Source: Sphingomonas sp. BK345
GTDB taxonomy: Bacteria > Pseudomonadota > Alphaproteobacteria > Sphingomonadales > Sphingomonadaceae
Reading direction: 5' to 3'
Length of the DNA: 64,000 bases
Assembly: GCF_014193845.1 (NCBI RefSeq)
Contig: NZ_JACHZX010000007.1
Coordinates: 89,583-153,582 of the forward strand
Shown here: positions 29,491 to 38,056 of the stretch, piece after piece
How positions within the stretch are numbered: the stretch's first letter is position 1
Layout of the letters: each line of letters opens with the position of its first letter
Notes under the pieces: model-generated
Databases searched by the model: none
What the model saw: the letters and a program-made list of their open reading frames with translations, nothing else
What the model was told of the DNA's origin: nothing
Program-made: the position numbers and the translations under genes

Positions 29491-30845
29491 CCCGCGGCGG
29501 AGCGGTTCGTCCGCGAGGTCGCGCGCGGCAGCGGCGTCGGTGCGGCCGGCGTGGCGGGCTCGGCCAGCCCGAGCGGGCTCGCCGCCTCGAACCGCGCGAC
29601 CACGCCCTGCGTCACCGCGTCGAGCGCGGCGTCGGAGAAGAAGCCGCCCGGCACCAGGCAGCGATCGATCAGCACGCGGCGGAAGGCGGCGAACACCGCC
29701 GGATCGGGCGCGACGGGATCGCGCCAGAACGCGTCCAGCCCGCGCTGATCGGTGATCCCGGCGATGTCATAGACCGCCTGGCCGAGCGCGATCACGGGCA
29801 CCCCGGCGGCGAGCGCGAGCGTGCCGCTGGTGCTGTTGATCGTGACCATGCCGCGCGCGGCATGCGCCACCGGCACGATGTCGCCGCTCTCCATATAGTC
29901 GATCCGCTCGGCCACGCCGTGCCGCGCCGCGAGCGCCGCCGCCTCGCCGCACCAGTCGCGCACGCCGTTGTCGAGCGGATGCTCCTTGATCACGAGGCGC
30001 AGCTCGGGCGGCGCGTGGCGCGCGAACGACTCGATCACCAGCCGCAGCGCGTCCGAGATCCCGGCGAAATCCGAGTGGAGCCGGATCTGCGCGTCGGAGT
30101 CGAGCTGGAGCGGGAACAACACGTAGGGCTCGCCGCGGCCGAGCAGCCGCTCGACCAGCAGGCGCGACCGTTCCGCCGCCTGGCGGCGCCGGCGCAGCCG
30201 TCGGATCCAGCCCGCCGCCTCGACCAGCGGGTGCCACGGGCGATGGTTCTCCCAGTGCGGGTAGTACCAGCGCGTGAAGACGTCCGCGCTGTTGTACACC
30301 ACCGCCTCGGCGGCGCGGCGCCGGAACGAGGAGGGGACCTGGCGATGCTCGGGCGCGGGCGGCAGGCGCGCCGCTTCGGCGAGGTACCAGGCCGGGTCGC
30401 GCGGCAGGCTGGAATGGCCGTTCACCCCGCCCGGCTCGAACGTCACCCAGTCGGGGCGGATATAGCCTTCCTCGAAGACGTGGACGGGCACGTGCAGCGC
30501 GCGGCAGGTGGCGATCGCGGCGATGTGGAGCGGGCGGCAGTCGCCGAAAAGGATCACGTCGGTGATGCCGCGCTCGCGGATCAGCGCGGCCAGCGCGTCG
30601 GGCCAGTCCGCCGGCGCGCCGCGATAGTCGATCCCGCCCGGCAGCCGCCAGAACAGTCGGTCGCCGCCGTTGAAATGGACCTTGTGCACGCCGTAGCCGC
30701 GCCGCCGCAGCGCCTGGCCGACGCGGCGGAACAGCGGCCCCATCAGCCCCTGGAGCAGCAGGATCTCGCGCCGCTGCGGCAGCGGCGTCGCACCGGGTGC
30801 CGCGATCTTCGGCAGCGCGTCCGGGATGAGCGGCAGGTCAGTCAT
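29487..30845 (-). CDS. kpsS: Capsule linker Kdo transferase, KpsS-like
   Basis: The 452-aa protein starts at the ATG at 30845 (MTDLPLIPDALPKI). It contains the KpsS hallmarks: LLLQGLMGPLFRRVGQALRRRGYGVHKVHFNGGD at the start, VHVFEEGYIRPDWVTFEPGG in the middle, then LFPLQLDSDAQIRLHSDF, LVIKEHPLD and the terminal NSTSGTLALAAGVPVIALG. In group 2 capsules KpsS adds the first Kdo to phosphatidylglycerol, and KpsC then extends the Kdo linker. The length is a little over that of the E. coli enzyme. It ends overlapping the ATPase gene end by 4 bp (CTAG). It is divergent from the sulfatase-like gene. Confidence 0.88.
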   Translation of the reverse strand: MTDLPLIPDALPKIAAPGATPLPQRREILLLQGLMGPLFRRVGQALRRRGYGVHKVHFNGGDRLFWRLPGGIDYRGAPADWPDALAALIRERGITDVILFGDCRPLHIAAIATCRALHVPVHVFEEGYIRPDWVTFEPGGVNGHSSLPRDPAWYLAEAARLPPAPEHRQVPSSFRRRAAEAVVYNSADVFTRWYYPHWENHRPWHPLVEAAGWIRRLRRRRQAAERSRLLVERLLGRGEPYVLFPLQLDSDAQIRLHSDFAGISDALRLVIESFARHAPPELRLVIKEHPLDNGVRDWCGEAAALAARHGVAERIDYMESGDIVPVAHAARGMVTINSTSGTLALAAGVPVIALGQAVYDIAGITDQRGLDAFWRDPVAPDPAVFAAFRRVLIDRCLVPGGFFSDAALDAVTQGVVARFEAASPLGLAEPATPAAPTPLPRATSRTNRSAAG

Positions 30846-30971
30846 CGCGCCGCGATACAGCGGTTCGCGCGCCGAGGCGACATGACAATCGCGTCTCGTC
30901 GACCTATAGCGCCGCCCGGTCGCGTGCCGCCGGGCCGCCGCCTCATCCTCGAGCGAGTGCGCGGCCGAAGC

Positions 30972-32423
30972 GTGACGATCCCCGTCCTGTCCTATCTCCT
31001 GCTGCTGCTCGCCGCGGTCGCGCTCGACGCGACGGTGCGGCCGCGCGCGCGGCGGCTGGGGCGCAGCGGACGGGGCAGCGCGGTGCTGCTGGTGGTGGCG
31101 ACGATCGTCTTCGGGCTGGGCCTCGCCGTGACGGGCAACGCGCCCGCGGCGGCGCTGCTCGCGGCGGCGCTGCTGGCGGTGTTCGCGATCGCGTCCAACG
31201 CCAAGCGCGCGGTGCTGGGCGAGCCGCTGCTCTTCTCCGACCTCGCGCTGATCGGCGCGATGGTGCGCCACCCCGGCTTCTACCTGACCGCGCTGTCGCC
31301 GGCGCAGCGCGCGCTGGGCGTGCTGGGGGCGCTGGCGCTGCCCGCGGCCCTGGCGTGGCTGTTCGTGCCGCGGGTCACGCCGCACCTCGCCGGAGCGGCG
31401 ATCGCCGCGGTCGCGCTGGCGGCGCTCATGCTGCTGCTGCGCCGGCCGTCGCTCGCCGCGCTGGCGCGCGTGCCCGACGCGGAGGGCGATCTCACGCGCC
31501 ACGGGCTGGTGGCGACGCTGCTGCTCTACTGGCGGCGCTGGCGCGCGCAGTCCGACCCGCCCGCGCTGCCGCCCGACCGCGATCCCGGTCCGGCGCCCAG
31601 CCCCGAGCTGGTGATCGTCGTCCAGTGCGAGTCCTTCGCCGACCCGGTCGCGCTCGCGGGCGCCGCGCCGCTCCCCGGGCTGACGCGCGCGCGCGCGGCG
31701 GCGTGGCAATGGGGCGAGCTCCACGTCAGCGGCTTCGGCGCCTATACGATGCGGACCGAATATGGCGTGCTGTTCGGGCGCGACGAGGCGGCGCTGGGCT
31801 TCCGCCGCTACGATCCCTTCCTCACCGCGCGCGGCGAGGCGAGCTACGCGCTGTCGGCGCGGCTGCGCGGGCGCGGCTATCGCACCCTGTTCGTCCACCC
31901 GCACGACCTGCGCTTCTACGGGCGCGACCGGCTGATGCCCGCGGTCGGCTTCGAGCGGCTGGTGGGCGAGGAGGCGTTCGCCGCGGCCGCTCCGGGCACC
32001 GGGCGCTACGTCGACGACCGGACGCTCGGCGCGGCGCTGGGCGCGCTCGCCGACGCCGCGACCGCGCCGACCTTCGTCTACGCGGTGACGATGGAGAATC
32101 ACGGGCCATGGGGGAAGGAGCGGGTCGCGGGCTCGCCCGGCGGGCTCGACGCCTATCTGCACCACCTGCGCGGCAGCGACGCGATGCTGGGCGAGCTGAT
32201 CGACCATCTCGAGCGCGCCGGCCGCCGCGCGGTGCTGGTGTTCTTCGGCGACCATCGCCCGAGCATCCCCGGCGCGATCGCGCCCGGCCCGGAGCGCCAC
32301 ACGCCCTATGTGATCCTTCGCCTCGGCGATGGCACGGGGGAGGGGGGCGAGCCCGGCCGCCGCGTCGATCTCACCCCGGCGGGGCTGCATCACGCCATCC
32401 TGGCCGCGGTCGCAGAGCCCTAA
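30972..32423 (+). CDS. LTA-synthase-like sulfatase (phosphotransferase), membrane-bound
   Basis: About 483 aa from the GTG at 30972 (MTIPVLSYLLLLLAAVALDA); an ATG at 30882 would add 30 Arg/Pro-rich residues before the first helix. Several N-terminal transmembrane segments (about residues 1-160) precede an extracytoplasmic alkaline-phosphatase-fold domain. It shows VIVVQCESFADP, the nucleophile region FGAYTMRTEYGVLFG (a Thr is the expected nucleophile), VTMENHGPWG, and the metal-binding FFGDHRPS. Such enzymes transfer phosphoglycerol or phosphoethanolamine groups from phospholipids to glycans or lipids. In this place it may decorate the capsule or a lipid. The stop overlaps the SDR stop at 32420-32423. 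Confidence 0.75.
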   Translation: MTIPVLSYLLLLLAAVALDATVRPRARRLGRSGRGSAVLLVVATIVFGLGLAVTGNAPAAALLAAALLAVFAIASNAKRAVLGEPLLFSDLALIGAMVRHPGFYLTALSPAQRALGVLGALALPAALAWLFVPRVTPHLAGAAIAAVALAALMLLLRRPSLAALARVPDAEGDLTRHGLVATLLLYWRRWRAQSDPPALPPDRDPGPAPSPELVIVVQCESFADPVALAGAAPLPGLTRARAAAWQWGELHVSGFGAYTMRTEYGVLFGRDEAALGFRRYDPFLTARGEASYALSARLRGRGYRTLFVHPHDLRFYGRDRLMPAVGFERLVGEEAFAAAAPGTGRYVDDRTLGAALGALADAATAPTFVYAVTMENHGPWGKERVAGSPGGLDAYLHHLRGSDAMLGELIDHLERAGRRAVLVFFGDHRPSIPGAIAPGPERHTPYVILRLGDGTGEGGEPGRRVDLTPAGLHHAILAAVAEP

Positions 32424-33223
32424 GGCGCGTCGGCCTGGTGGGGCGCCAGCGCGCGCAGCAGGCGGTCGCGCGCGCGGCGCGGGAGCAGGCGATCCACCCA
32501 GCGCAGTGCCGCGAAGAACCGCGGCAGCGTTAGTCGCGGCTGCCCGCGCTCGCACGCGCGCGCGATACGCGCCGCGACCCATTCGGGGCGCCGCGTCAGC
32601 CACGCCGGCGCGGGGACGAGCCGGCCCCCGGGCGTGTCGAACGGGCCCGGCTCGACCAGCAGCACACGCACGCCGCGTGGCGCGACCGCGACCCGCAGCG
32701 CATCGGCGAGCCGCGCCAGCCCCGCCTTCGAGCCCGCATAGGCCGCGGCGAAGGGCAAAGAGTGCGCCGCCGCGGCCGAGCCGATCAGCACGATGTCGCC
32801 GCGCCCGCGCGCGGCCATGCGCTCGGCCAGCTCGGCCGCCATCGCGCCGGGGGTGACGAAATTGACCAGCCCGAGCCGCACCACCGCCACGGCCTCCTCC
32901 ACGGTGCGCCCGCGGCCGCGCACGTCGCCGAGCCCCGCCGCGAGGATCGCCAAGTCGATCGCGCCCCCGGCCTCCTCCGCGGCGAGCGCGGCGAGCGCGG
33001 CGGCGCTGTCGGCGAGGTCGAGCGAGCGGACCTGCGCGGTCGCGCCGGCGCGCCGACAGTCCGCGGCGACCGCCTCGAGCCGCGCCGGATCGCGCGCCCA
33101 CAGCAGCAGCGTGCGGCCGGGCGCGGCATGGTGACGCGCCAGCGCCGCGCCCAGCCCGCTCGACGCGCCGGTGACGAGGATGCGGCGACGTCGCCCTGCG
33201 GCTTGATCGGGATCAGTCATCAT
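32420..33223 (-). CDS. Short-chain dehydrogenase/reductase (SDR)
   Basis: The 267-aa protein starts at the ATG at 33223 (MMTDPDQAAGRRRRILVTGA). It has the Rossmann motif TGASSGLGAALA at about residues 18-29, the ILAAGLGDV segment, Ser of IGSAAAAHSLPF, and the catalytic YAGSK (Tyr and Lys four apart). The C-terminal half (RRFFAALRWVDRLL-like) is basic and may contact membrane. It could reduce a keto group of a lipid or a sugar. It lies in the group of lipid-type genes between kpsS and kpsC. The start is tens of base pairs from the divergent hydroxylase gene, with TTGACAGACTGGACG on the plus strand between them at about 33277. Confidence 0.75.
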   Translation of the reverse strand: MMTDPDQAAGRRRRILVTGASSGLGAALARHHAAPGRTLLLWARDPARLEAVAADCRRAGATAQVRSLDLADSAAALAALAAEEAGGAIDLAILAAGLGDVRGRGRTVEEAVAVVRLGLVNFVTPGAMAAELAERMAARGRGDIVLIGSAAAAHSLPFAAAYAGSKAGLARLADALRVAVAPRGVRVLLVEPGPFDTPGGRLVPAPAWLTRRPEWVAARIARACERGQPRLTLPRFFAALRWVDRLLPRRARDRLLRALAPHQADAP

Positions 33224-33315
33224 GCTGGTACGCTGTGGTATAACTGCACCGGTTCGGCGGTTCTCGCTGCACCGCAACTTGACAGACTGGACGCTTACCT
33301 GTCCATGGCCGGGCC

Positions 33316-33990
33316 ATGGATGTGAGCCGAGCCAGCCGCAAACCGTCGCGGCGCGTCAGCGCCGGCGCCGGCCACCCGCGCCTGCGGCTCTTCCGGTACG
33401 GCTGGATGGAGCGGCTGACGGTCATGCCGCCGCAACTGTTCGTCGCGCTCTGGGCGGTGCTGCTGACGATCGTGTTCTGCGCCAGCCTCGGGCGCGTCGG
33501 CGCGGCGGCGTGGGTCGGTCTCGTGCTGGCGGGGCTGCTCACCTGGTCGCTGTTCGAATATGTCATGCACCGCTACCTGTTCCACCTTGCGCTGCCGACC
33601 GAGTGGGGGCGCCGTTTCGTCTTCCTGATGCACGGCAACCATCATGACGACCCCGACGACCCGTGGCGCAGCATCATGCCGCCGATCGTCAGCGTGACCT
33701 GGTCGGGCGCGATCTGGGCCGCGATGGCGTGGGCGCTGGGCGGGGCGGGCACGGTGCTCTTCCTCGGCTTCATCCTGGGCTATGTCGTCTACGACGCGGT
33801 GCATTTCGCCTGCCACCGGCTGCCGGTGCGCGGCCGGCTGATGCGCATGCTGCGGCGCCACCACCTGCGCCACCACCACGGCCGGGAAGAGGGCAATTAC
33901 GCCATCACCGCGATGTTCTGGGACCATGTCTTCGGCACCTACCTCTCCGCCAAGAAGGCGGCGGGATCGGCACCGCGCGCCGACGCCTAG
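33316..33990 (+). CDS. Fatty-acid hydroxylase superfamily membrane protein
   Basis: The 224-aa integral membrane di-iron enzyme shows the histidine boxes of this superfamily: HRYLFH at about residues 88-93, HGNHHDDP at 107-114, HFACH at about 160, and HHLRHHH near 179-185. Four hydrophobic segments lie around and between them. Members hydroxylate fatty acids or ceramides, or desaturate sterols; in sphingomonads a 2-hydroxylation of the sphingolipid fatty acid is known. Its place inside the capsule locus suggests a lipid change tied to the capsule anchor, but it may serve general lipids. The plus-strand start at 33316 is 93 bp from the divergent SDR start, and it ends 11 bp before kpsC, convergent. 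Confidence 0.85.
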   Translation: MDVSRASRKPSRRVSAGAGHPRLRLFRYGWMERLTVMPPQLFVALWAVLLTIVFCASLGRVGAAAWVGLVLAGLLTWSLFEYVMHRYLFHLALPTEWGRRFVFLMHGNHHDDPDDPWRSIMPPIVSVTWSGAIWAAMAWALGGAGTVLFLGFILGYVVYDAVHFACHRLPVRGRLMRMLRRHHLRHHHGREEGNYAITAMFWDHVFGTYLSAKKAAGSAPRADA

Positions 33991-34000
33991 ACCCTAGACC

Positions 34001-35530
34001 CTAGCGCCAGCGCCGCGCGAGCCGGCCCTGCCAGCGGCGCAGCCGGCTGACGCGGTCGAGCCGGTTGAGCGCTCCCCCCGCCGCCATGCGCGCCACCAGC
34101 GTCTCGGGCGGGCAGGGCAAGGCGGTCACGGGATCGAGGTAGCGCGGGTAGAGGATCAGCACGCCCGCCACCAGCTCGTCGAGCGTCAGCGCTCGGCCGC
34201 GCCGATCGGATACGGGGGCGAGGTCGCGCGTCATCCCCCAGCCGGCGTAGAAGGGCGTGCCGTGGCAGGTCACGTCGCGGCCGCGCAGCAGCGCCTCGAA
34301 GCCGGTCAGCGAGGTGAGCACGTGGACGCCGTCGACCAGGTCGAGCAGGTCGGCCATCGCGCCGCCGCGCACCACCCGGTCGGCCAGCGCCAGCGCGTCG
34401 GCGTCGCGCACCGCGCCGCGGCGGTGCCCGGCGTCGACGTCGGGATGCGGGCGGAACCAGATCTCGGCGCTGGGCTCGAGCGCGCGGGCGCGGCGCAGCA
34501 GCTCGAGGTTGCTCGCCAGCCCGTGGCCGCCGAGCCGCACCGACATGTCGTCCTCGACCTGGCCGGGGACCAGCACTAGCCGGCGACCGGGCGCGCGCGG
34601 CGGGAAGCTCTGCGCCGCGGCGCCGCCATATTTGCTGATCCGGCCCGCGATCACGGTCGCGCGCAGCCGCGCCGCGCGCGCCAGCAGCGCGGGCGCGAAC
34701 GCCGCGGTGGCGAGCAGCTGCTCGAGGTCGCTCGCGCGCGCCGGGTCATAGTGGATGCCGCGCGCGTCGACCGAGATCGACGACGGCGGCACCATGTCGC
34801 TGCCGAGCCCGACCGAGCGGACGAAGCCGTCCTCGACGCGCACCAGCGGCACCCCCGCGGCCGCGGCGTCGCGCGCCATCGTCGCCGAGACGCGCGACGG
34901 CCACACCGCGACCGCGCCGCCGACCCGCGCCGCGTGCGCGATCGCGGCCCGCTCCGATCGGTAGAAGCGCAGCGATCGCCCCGGCGACCACAGGAAGCGC
35001 CGGATCTCGCGTCGCTTCCACCAGGCGATGCCGCAGGCGGCGACGATCCCTCGATTGGCCGCCGCGATCTCCCGCCACAGCCCGAGCAGCGCCACCGTCG
35101 ATTCGAGGTCGCTCGGCGCGCCGGTGAAGGGGTCGCGATAGCGCCGCGCCAGCAGCGCCGCGGCGACGCCCTCGGGCGTGTCGTAGCGCCCGGGCGCGGT
35201 CAACTCGACCCGCGCGCCCGCGATCTGCGCGAGCGCGATCCACTCGTCGTCGCCGTGGCCGCGCACCGTCACCCCGGGTGCGAGCACCGACCAAGGATCG
35301 ACCGGCTCGCCGGCGGGTGTCGCGGCGCGGTCGACGCGCGCCATGGCTGTTCCCGCCGGCGCCCAGTAGCTGCCGCCGACGCGCGCGGCGCGCAGCGCGG
35401 CGAAGAGACGCTCCACCGTCGCCGGCGCGATCGGGCGGGGCGGCGCCGCACCCGGCTCGGACAGGAGCACGCGCGCGCCGGGGAAGGGCGGGGCGCGCAG
35501 CAGCGGCACCTCGGCCGCGGGGTCGGGCAT
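34001..35530 (-). CDS. kpsC: Capsule linker Kdo transferase, KpsC-like, N-terminally short
   Basis: The 509-aa protein contains one full KpsC glycosyltransferase unit: AVAVWPSRVSATMARD, VRVEDGFVRSVGLGSD, SISVDARGIHYDPARASDLEQLL, LVLVPGQVEDDMSVRLGG, EIWFRPHPDVDAG and THYAGWGMT-like (HGTPFYAGWGMT). The N-terminal 170 residues carry only the tail of another such unit, with YRDPFTGAPSDLEST and AACGIAWWKRREIRRFLW. Full KpsC proteins are near 675 aa and have two complete units that add alternating Kdo linkages. Here most of the first unit is missing. Either a second protein supplies it or the linker is simpler. The stop lies 11 bp from the hydroxylase stop, convergent. Confidence 0.85.
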   Translation of the reverse strand: MPDPAAEVPLLRAPPFPGARVLLSEPGAAPPRPIAPATVERLFAALRAARVGGSYWAPAGTAMARVDRAATPAGEPVDPWSVLAPGVTVRGHGDDEWIALAQIAGARVELTAPGRYDTPEGVAAALLARRYRDPFTGAPSDLESTVALLGLWREIAAANRGIVAACGIAWWKRREIRRFLWSPGRSLRFYRSERAAIAHAARVGGAVAVWPSRVSATMARDAAAAGVPLVRVEDGFVRSVGLGSDMVPPSSISVDARGIHYDPARASDLEQLLATAAFAPALLARAARLRATVIAGRISKYGGAAAQSFPPRAPGRRLVLVPGQVEDDMSVRLGGHGLASNLELLRRARALEPSAEIWFRPHPDVDAGHRRGAVRDADALALADRVVRGGAMADLLDLVDGVHVLTSLTGFEALLRGRDVTCHGTPFYAGWGMTRDLAPVSDRRGRALTLDELVAGVLILYPRYLDPVTALPCPPETLVARMAAGGALNRLDRVSRLRRWQGRLARRWR

Positions 35531-35534
35531 CGCC

Positions 35535-36566
35535 TCAGCCCCGCGTCGCGGGGGCGTCGGGCGTCTTCGTCCCGACGTCGGCCCAGGGTTGGCCGAGCCA
35601 ACCGGCGAGCCGGTCGCGTGCCGCCCAGGCGAGCGTGGCGCGACGCTCGGCGAGGCCGGGCAGGCTCATCGCGTCGAGCCCGGTCCAGGGCAGGAAGGGG
35701 TTGCGCCGCCCGTAGCTCCAGATCTCGATCCGCGTCGCGGGCCGCAGCGACGGGCCGCGCGCGTGGAAGCCCGACGTGTCCGCCACCACCAACGTGTTCG
35801 CCGGCACCGCGAAGGCGCGCGGCGCGGGCAGGCCGAGCGCGGCGAGCTCGTCCGCGGCGACGCGCAGCGACCCGCGCGACGACAGCCGGTCGAGCCCGCT
35901 CGCGGCGCGGACGCTGCGCTCCTTCTCCCAGGCGACACGCGCGGGGGTCATGCGGTGCGAGCCGGGGACGTAGACGAACGGGCCCTCGTCCGCGGCCACG
36001 TCGGTGAGGAAGAACCACGCCTTCACCGTGGCGTGGAAGGTGTCGGCGTGGAGCGCGGTCTGCGGGTCGGGCGGGCCGTCGTTCACGTGCGACAGGATCG
36101 TCTGGATATAGCCGATCGGCTCGCTGTCGTAGCTGCCGGCGTAGCGCATCAGCCCGCGCCAGGTCGCGCCGCGCACCAGCGCCGCGACCGCTGGCATCGC
36201 CGCCAGCGCGGCGGGGTCGAGCGCGATGCGGCGCGTGATCGTGTCGCCCTGCACCATCTCGCGCGCCGGCGCGGCGCGGCCGAGCGCCTGCCGGCGCAGC
36301 GCGGCGAACTCGGCGGGCGGCAGGAAGTCGCGGCGCAGCACGAAGCCGTCGCGGTCGAAGGCGGCGCGGTCGGCGGGGTCGACGAGCGGTGCCAGCCGGC
36401 GCCGCCGCGCCGCCGCGAGCCGCGCCGCGGTGCGCACGCGCGCGGCGTGCAGCCCCCAGCGGTTGAGCCGCGGCGAGCCGATCACCGGATTGTCGCAGAA
36501 GGCCTTGGCACCGGTCGCGAGCTGGGCGACCCACCAGGGGTAGAGGAGCAGGCGCGCCGGGTTCAT
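35535..36566 (-). CDS. Phytanoyl-CoA dioxygenase (PhyH) family protein
   Basis: The 343-aa protein starts at the ATG at 36566 (MNPARLLLYPWWVAQLATGA). It has the PhyH iron/2-oxoglutarate pattern: the HxD pair in LHADTFHA near residue 172, the segment FFLTDVAADEGPFVYVPGSHR that is typical of the family, and the distal His in DTSGFHARGP near 270. The N-terminal DFLPPAEFAALRRQ segment is also usual. Members hydroxylate small carbon chains at unactivated positions. It is 4 bp from the kpsC start, so it belongs to the same operon. A substrate in the lipid anchor or a sugar substituent is a guess from the context. Confidence 0.8.
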   Translation of the reverse strand: MNPARLLLYPWWVAQLATGAKAFCDNPVIGSPRLNRWGLHAARVRTAARLAAARRRRLAPLVDPADRAAFDRDGFVLRRDFLPPAEFAALRRQALGRAAPAREMVQGDTITRRIALDPAALAAMPAVAALVRGATWRGLMRYAGSYDSEPIGYIQTILSHVNDGPPDPQTALHADTFHATVKAWFFLTDVAADEGPFVYVPGSHRMTPARVAWEKERSVRAASGLDRLSSRGSLRVAADELAALGLPAPRAFAVPANTLVVADTSGFHARGPSLRPATRIEIWSYGRRNPFLPWTGLDAMSLPGLAERRATLAWAARDRLAGWLGQPWADVGTKTPDAPATRG

Positions 36567-36606
36567 CGCCGCGTCTCTCCCCGATGCGGCGCGCGCGCGC
36601 AACCGC

Positions 36607-37206
36607 TCACGGCCGCTCGTCCCAGGCGAGCCGCGCCAAGCCGGCGGGCGTGGCGCGGATCACCCCGAAGGCGCCGGTGCGCAGCTTGAGTGTCACCAGC
36701 CCCTGCGCCAGCGCCGGCCCGGCCAGCAGCGCGAAGCGCGCCGCGCCGTTGCTGGTGACCAGCAGCGTCTCGCCCTTCTCGCGCGCGTAGAGCTCCCGCC
36801 ACGCGGCGCGCCGCGCCGCGGGATCGACCTGCCAGCCGGGCGGCGGCTCACCGCGCGAGTCCCACGCCGCCAGCGCCGCGGCACCGACGCGCGCGATCAC
36901 CTCGGGCTCGGCGCGGTCCTCGTCGGGGCCGTGGTCGATCTCGGCGAGGAAGGCGGCGGGCTCGGGCGCGGGGGCGTCGGGCAGCGCGGCGCGGATCGCC
37001 TCGGCGGTCTCGCGCGCGCGGCGGAGCGGTGCCGCCACGATCCGGTCGAAGCGCCAGCCGCGGCGCGCGAACGCCGCGCCGAGCGCGGCCGCCTGCGCGC
37101 GTCCCGATTCGACCAGCGGCAGATCGGTGCGCGCGCCGATGCGGCGCGGCGGCTCGCCGGGGGCGAAGGTGTCGCCGTGGCGGACGATGACGAAGGTAGC
37201 GCTCAT
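36607..37206 (-). CDS. Histidine phosphatase superfamily protein
   Basis: The 199-aa protein has the phosphatase signature VIVRHGDT at about residues 6-13 with the phosphorylated His. It also shows the second Arg/His elements (RRARETAEAIRAAL; IDHGPDEDRAEPE) and the C-terminal TSNGAARF in place of the usual H-containing segment. Its start ATG overlaps the kdsB stop codon by 4 bp, so it is translationally coupled to kdsB. No KdsC-type HAD phosphatase is seen in the window, and Kdo-8-phosphate must be dephosphorylated before KdsB can use it. This gene is a candidate for that step. It could equally be a general phosphatase. Confidence 0.78.
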   Translation of the reverse strand: MSATFVIVRHGDTFAPGEPPRRIGARTDLPLVESGRAQAAALGAAFARRGWRFDRIVAAPLRRARETAEAIRAALPDAPAPEPAAFLAEIDHGPDEDRAEPEVIARVGAAALAAWDSRGEPPPGWQVDPAARRAAWRELYAREKGETLLVTSNGAARFALLAGPALAQGLVTLKLRTGAFGVIRATPAGLARLAWDERP

Positions 37207-38012
37207 GCCGGATGGGGATCGCCGTGGCGGCGGATCAGTTCCTCCGCCAGCGCGAGATCGGCCGCCGTGTCGATCCCGGACATGCTGTGCGCCGGCGGGT
37301 CGGCCGCGATCGTGTGCACGCTCATGCCGAGTTCGAGGAAGCGCAGCTGCTCCAGCCCCTCGAGCCGCTCGTAGCGGCCGGGCGGCGCCGCCTCGAACCG
37401 CGCCAGCGCGGCGAGGCGATAGGCGTAGAGGCCGAGATGGCGGTACACCGGCGACAGCGGGCCGGCCGCGCGCAGCCCCGCCTCGTCGCGGATGGCGGGC
37501 AGGACCGCCTTGGAGAACCACAGCGCGTCGCCGTCCTCGCCGCGCACGCAGGTGGTGCCACTGAACGGCGAGTCGCGCTTGTGCGCGCGCAGTCGGTCGA
37601 GCGCCGCCCAGTCGAGCCGCACCACCGGGGTGACGCAGGCGGCGGCGCTGCGTCGTGCCGCGGCGAGCAGCGCCGCCACCAGCGCGGGCGGCACGAAGGG
37701 CGCGTCGCCCTGCAGGTTGACGACGATCCCCGGCGGCGCGGCGCGCTGGCACGCCGCGGCATAGGCGCGGCCCGAGCCCGACTCGATCGCCGCCGCGGTC
37801 ATCGCCACCTCGTGCCCCAGCGCGCGCGCGTGGTCGGCGACGCGCTCGTCGTCGGTCGCCACCACCATGTCGCACGTGCCCGCCAGCGCCGCGGCCGTGG
37901 CGGCGACCTGCGCGACCCGCTCGAGCAGGGTGCGCCCGGCGATCGCGCGCAGCGGCTTGCCGGGCAGCCGCGTCGAGCCGTAGCGCGCAGGGACGACGAT
38001 GAGGTCGCGCAC
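37203..38012 (-). CDS. kdsB: 3-deoxy-manno-octulosonate cytidylyltransferase (CMP-Kdo synthetase)
   Basis: The 269-aa enzyme starts at a GTG at 38012. It has the nucleotidyltransferase signature PARYGSTRLPGKPL near the N-terminus. It also carries MVVATDDERVADHA, VNLQGDAPFVPPALV (the NxQGD box) and RHLGLYAYR in the second half. It makes CMP-Kdo from Kdo and CTP. The CMP-Kdo is the donor for KpsC/KpsS. A GTG start is frequent in this region. It is 44 bp downstream of kpsF, same strand, so kpsF-kdsB-phosphatase-PhyH-kpsC is probably one operon. Confidence 0.92.
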   Translation of the reverse strand: MRDLIVVPARYGSTRLPGKPLRAIAGRTLLERVAQVAATAAALAGTCDMVVATDDERVADHARALGHEVAMTAAAIESGSGRAYAAACQRAAPPGIVVNLQGDAPFVPPALVAALLAAARRSAAACVTPVVRLDWAALDRLRAHKRDSPFSGTTCVRGEDGDALWFSKAVLPAIRDEAGLRAAGPLSPVYRHLGLYAYRLAALARFEAAPPGRYERLEGLEQLRFLELGMSVHTIAADPPAHSMSGIDTAADLALAEELIRRHGDPHPA

Positions 38013-38056
38013 AATGTGGTCCGGGGGCTGGTCCGGGAGCCGGTGCGGGGGCGGGC

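Noticed and set aside
29133..30881. N-terminal extension of the sulfatase-like gene back to 29133
   Set aside because: It runs antisense through kpsS and in another frame of the AAA ATPase gene. The composition is Arg/Gly/Ala-rich without motifs. The real protein begins at 30882 or 30972.
30846..33101. Long minus-strand extension of the kpsS frame
   Set aside because: It is antisense to the sulfatase-like gene and overlaps the SDR gene in another frame; kpsS motifs start only after 30845.
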